Shown here piece by piece: positions 5,815-7,287 of a DNA stretch of 7,287 nucleotides. The translations under genes and the position numbers were made by a program. The DNA is taken from NCBI GenBank assembly GCA_039029915.1, contig JBCCFD010000413.1:1-7287 (forward strand). The letters run 5' to 3'. Each line of letters starts with the position of its first letter. The stretch's first letter is position 1. Source of the DNA: QQUD01 sp039029915 (GTDB taxonomy: Bacteria > Chloroflexota > Anaerolineae > Promineifilales > Promineifilaceae). Below the pieces are notes generated by a model. That model was not told the origin of the DNA. It did not search any database and worked only from the letters and a program-made list of their open reading frames with translations.

Positions 5815-5819
5815 CCCGA
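5804..5819. repeat. Short inverted repeat at the membrane-protein start
   Basis: TCGGGAT (5804-5810) pairs with ATCCCGA (5813-5819) around a 2-base loop, or as a 6-bp stem with a 4-base loop. It overlaps the candidate ATG at 5814-5812. It could sequester the start in the mRNA, or it may be another spacer repeat, in which case the true start lies further downstream at 5778 or 5754. Confidence 0.4.
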
Positions 5820-5820
5820 T

Positions 5821-5852
5821 GAGAAGAGAGAAGAGAAAAAAAGAAAAGAGAG
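5821..5852. repeat. 32-base pure purine tract
   Basis: Every base from 5821 to 5852 on the plus strand is A or G, mostly GAGAAGAGA-type units, so the minus-strand gene is preceded by a pyrimidine tract. A similar 26-base purine run (1431-1456) lies in the same place relative to the CYTH gene. Such tracts can form triplex DNA, but they may simply be low-complexity spacer. Confidence 0.5.
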
Positions 5853-5897
5853 CTTGAGCGTAGTGGGAGGACTCTAGCTCTAGCTCTCGCTTCATTC

Positions 5898-5903
5898 TAT
5901 AAT
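5898..5903 (+). promoter_or_regulatory. Candidate -10 element for the folate operon
   Basis: A perfect TATAAT lies 32 bases before the folB ATG, placing a transcript start near 5910 with a short leader containing the ribosome binding site. No -35 box is visible at the usual 16-18 base spacing, so the call rests on the -10 match and its position in the divergent intergenic region. Confidence 0.4.
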
Positions 5904-5914
5904 CGATAAAAAAT

Positions 5915-5920
5915 AGGAGA
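5915..5920 (+). promoter_or_regulatory. Ribosome binding site of folB
   Basis: AGGAGA lies 9 bases before the folB ATG at 5930. It is a near-consensus Shine-Dalgarno sequence and confirms this start. Confidence 0.7.
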
Positions 5921-5929
5921 TCGGTTTTA

Positions 5930-6292
5930 ATGGATAAGATTATTGTTCGAGATTTATTACTACGAGGCATTATTGGGATTAATCCAGATGAGCGAGTAAA
6001 GAAGCAGGATATTTTAATTAACCTCGTGATTGATGCGGATATTCGCCAGGCGGCTCAATCAGATAATATTGAAGACGCCGTGGATTATAAGTCAATCACG
6101 AAGAAGATTATTCAACATGTTGAAGCGTCATCAGATTTTTTGGTTGAAAAACTAGTAACCGACATTGCCCGTTTGGTCATCAAAGATTTTGGCGTTTCAA
6201 AGGTGATGGTACGCGTTGAGAAACCGGGTGCATTACGTTTTGCTGAGTCGGTTGGCATTGAGATTGTGCGGACACGAGAGGATTTTGAGTAA
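5930..6292 (+). CDS. folB: Dihydroneopterin aldolase
   Basis: A 120-residue protein, the normal length for the bacterial enzyme, which converts 7,8-dihydroneopterin to 6-hydroxymethyl-7,8-dihydropterin and glycolaldehyde in cytoplasmic folate synthesis. Diagnostic segments are RGIIGINPDER (12-22, with the conserved E21), VDYKSITKKI (51-60, with pterin-stacking Y53), FLVEKLVTDIARLVI (70-84, with substrate-anchoring E73) and VEKPGALRFAESVGIEI (96-112, with the general-acid/base K98). All catalytic residues are present, so it should be active. The start is backed by AGGAGA 9 bases upstream. The next gene, 64 bases downstream on the same strand, encodes the following enzyme of the pathway, and no terminator lies between them, so the two probably form one operon. 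Confidence 0.95.
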   Translation: MDKIIVRDLLLRGIIGINPDERVKKQDILINLVIDADIRQAAQSDNIEDAVDYKSITKKIIQHVEASSDFLVEKLVTDIARLVIKDFGVSKVMVRVEKPGALRFAESVGIEIVRTREDFE

Positions 6293-6307
6293 AAAAAGCT
6301 GTGGGTC

Positions 6308-6328
6308 TTGAGCCATGAGCTATGAGCT
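6308..6328. repeat. Heptanucleotide repeat between folB and folK
   Basis: TTGAGCC, ATGAGCT and ATGAGCT follow one another with a 7-base period. This is yet another sequence with the same period as the spacer repeats elsewhere in the window. Confidence 0.65.
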
Positions 6329-6342
6329 TGTTAATCTACGTT

Positions 6343-6347
6343 AGAGG
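6343..6347 (+). promoter_or_regulatory. Ribosome binding site that supports a TTG start for folK
   Basis: AGAGG lies 9 bases before TTG at 6357-6359. The frame is closed upstream by TAG at 6342-6344, and no ATG or GTG lies between that stop and the first conserved residues. This site makes TTG at 6357 the best start. Confidence 0.65.
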
Positions 6348-6356
6348 TTGAAGATT

Positions 6357-7287
6357 TTGCCAAATCTAGTTGTTATTGCGCTGGGATCGAATATTGATAA
6401 AGAGCACAATTTACCGGCGGCGCTTGCGCTGTTGCGGGGAATGTGTGAAGTAACGGCCGTTGCCCCTATTTACGAAACGGTGCCGGTGGGCTTGCTCGAT
6501 CAGCCCAACTTTTGGAATACGGCTGTTCTCATTCAATCTGATCTCACCCCAGAAGTGATTAAACGGGACATGATTGGCCACATTGAGCGTGAACTAAAGC
6601 GGGTGCGACAAGAAGACCCCAATGCCCCACGGACGATTGATGCTGATATCATTTTGTACAATGATGAAGTGCGAGAGTATGCAGGGGAAGACGGCCGTAT
6701 GCGTCAGATTCCAGACAAAGATCTGAGTCGATTTGTCCATGTTGCGCTGCCCGTTGCTGACCTTCTACCGGAGGGTAAGCATCCCGAGACAGGGGAACCA
6801 CTCAAAGCGCTGGCCGATCGCCTGTATAGAGCGTCGTTTCAAGATAATAAGCCAGTTATTTGGATGACTTACGCCCCGCTTGCTCCTTACGTCGGTTCTT
6901 TTCAGCTAGCTGGAGATTTAGACGCCGACGTGAAGCAGTTTTTTCAGCAGCATGATTGTTTACACCTTTATCGGCATGTGCGCGGTGTTGCCTTAAAAGC
7001 GGCTGAGCTAGCCGAGCGGTTTGGTGCCAATGTAGAGCACTGCGTGCAGGGTGCGTGGCTTCATGATATTAGCGGCGTGGTGCCAAATCGGGAGCGCATT
7101 GGGTTGGCACAGCAGTTAGGGGTCGAAGTGCTGCCCGAAGAGGCCAAATTTCCGATGATTATTCACCAAAAGCTATCGGTGGTGATTGCCCGTGAGGTAT
7201 TTAAGATTGAGACGCCTGATGTGCTGAGCGCAATCGGGTGCCACACGACACTCAAGGCTGAATTTTCACTTTGTGATCAGGTCGTGT
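6357..7287 (+). CDS. folK: HPPK (FolK) fused to a YqeK-like HD phosphohydrolase domain, 3' end cut off
   Basis: 310 codons are visible; the gene continues past the window. Residues 1-155 are 6-hydroxymethyl-7,8-dihydropterin pyrophosphokinase, which transfers pyrophosphate from ATP to the FolB product. It has VVIALGSNI (5-13), ETVPVGLLDQPNFWN (40-54) and APRTIDADIILY (90-101) with metal-binding D95 and D97. The usual R-W-G-P-R is altered to N-A-P-R. After a linker (about 156-200), residues 203-310 match YqeK-type HD domains, which hydrolyse Ap4A symmetrically: H207 (YRHVRGVA), H236-D237 (AWLHDI), H270 (IHQKLS), H296 (AIGCHTT) and D307. The HD-motif Lys typical of YqeK (HDxxK) is Gly240. One continuous frame joins both halves without a stop. 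Translation starts at TTG (6357). Two ACGGCCGT palindromes occur in the HPPK part. The fusion is directly visible; the activity of the HD domain is inferred. Confidence 0.88.
   Translation, partial: MPNLVVIALGSNIDKEHNLPAALALLRGMCEVTAVAPIYETVPVGLLDQPNFWNTAVLIQSDLTPEVIKRDMIGHIERELKRVRQEDPNAPRTIDADIILYNDEVREYAGEDGRMRQIPDKDLSRFVHVALPVADLLPEGKHPETGEPLKALADRLYRASFQDNKPVIWMTYAPLAPYVGSFQLAGDLDADVKQFFQQHDCLHLYRHVRGVALKAAELAERFGANVEHCVQGAWLHDISGVVPNRERIGLAQQLGVEVLPEEAKFPMIIHQKLSVVIAREVFKIETPDVLSAIGCHTTLKAEFSLCDQVV

Larger units (their letters stand above)
3..6698. repeat. Highly iterated palindrome ACGGCCGT, nine dispersed copies
   Basis: Exact copies begin at 3, 121, 977, 1130, 1232, 5015, 5573, 6453 and 6691; a one-base variant, TCGGCCGT, begins at 1842. 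Random expectation for one octamer in this length is about 0.11. Six copies extend to the 10-mer AACGGCCGTT. All nine lie in coding sequence, in all three codon phases: Thr-Ala-Val six times, Gly-Arg twice, Arg-Pro once. Selection therefore appears to act on the DNA, not the protein. None lies between 1850 and 5014. Confidence 0.85.

Noticed and set aside
5815..5970. Longer form of the membrane protein starting at 5895 or 5970
   Set aside because: The extra residues come from a low-complexity tract, there is no ribosome binding site, and the 5970 start would overlap the well-supported start of folB on the other strand.
1..7287. tRNA, rRNA, insertion sequence or phage genes
   Set aside because: No cloverleaf, rRNA segment, transposase motif or integrase was seen on either strand; all long frames are accounted for by housekeeping-type genes.

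Overview
The window (about 47-50% GC by eye) looks like a chromosomal piece from a Chloroflexota-type bacterium (Anaerolineae, Caldilineae or a relative). This rests on three things: the split acyl-CoA carboxylase, the eukaryote-like kinase next to a small ubiquitin-fold protein, and spacers filled with degenerate 7-8 nt tandem repeats. It is inference; no rRNA or marker gene is present. A striking genome-scale signal is the palindrome ACGGCCGT. It occurs nine times exactly where about 0.1 is expected by chance, always inside genes and in all three codon phases.

Layout, left part: a Ser/Thr protein kinase enters from the left edge and ends at 273 (+). A roughly 300-base spacer with two hairpins follows. 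Next is a 78-residue ubiquitin-fold protein with a near-terminal Gly-Gly (580-816, +). It converges, with only 3 bases between stop codons, on a CYTH-domain triphosphate-tunnel enzyme (820-1419, -).

Middle part: a minus-strand acyl-CoA carboxylase operon, read right to left. It contains a PccB/MmdA-type carboxyltransferase (5266 to 3722), a biotin carboxylase (3638 to 2118) and a biotin carrier protein (2113 to 1604). Together they form a complete acetyl-/propionyl-CoA carboxylase: the carrier is biotinylated on K130, carboxylated by the carboxylase with ATP and bicarbonate, and the carboxyltransferase moves CO2 to the acyl-CoA. The residue that usually discriminates propionyl- from acetyl-CoA is Cys407, not Asp. 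A small four-helix membrane protein of unknown function (5814 to 5371, -) lies upstream of the operon.

Right part: a divergent region at about 5815-5929 leads into a plus-strand folate pair. folB (dihydroneopterin aldolase, 5930-6292) is followed by a TTG-initiated gene that fuses HPPK (FolK) to a YqeK-like HD phosphohydrolase domain and runs off the right edge. FolB and FolK catalyse consecutive steps of tetrahydropterin synthesis; the attached HD domain is the unexpected part.

Most interesting: the iterated palindrome, the Gly-Gly ubiquitin-like protein, the FolK-YqeK fusion, and the unrelated short-period repeats in most spacers.
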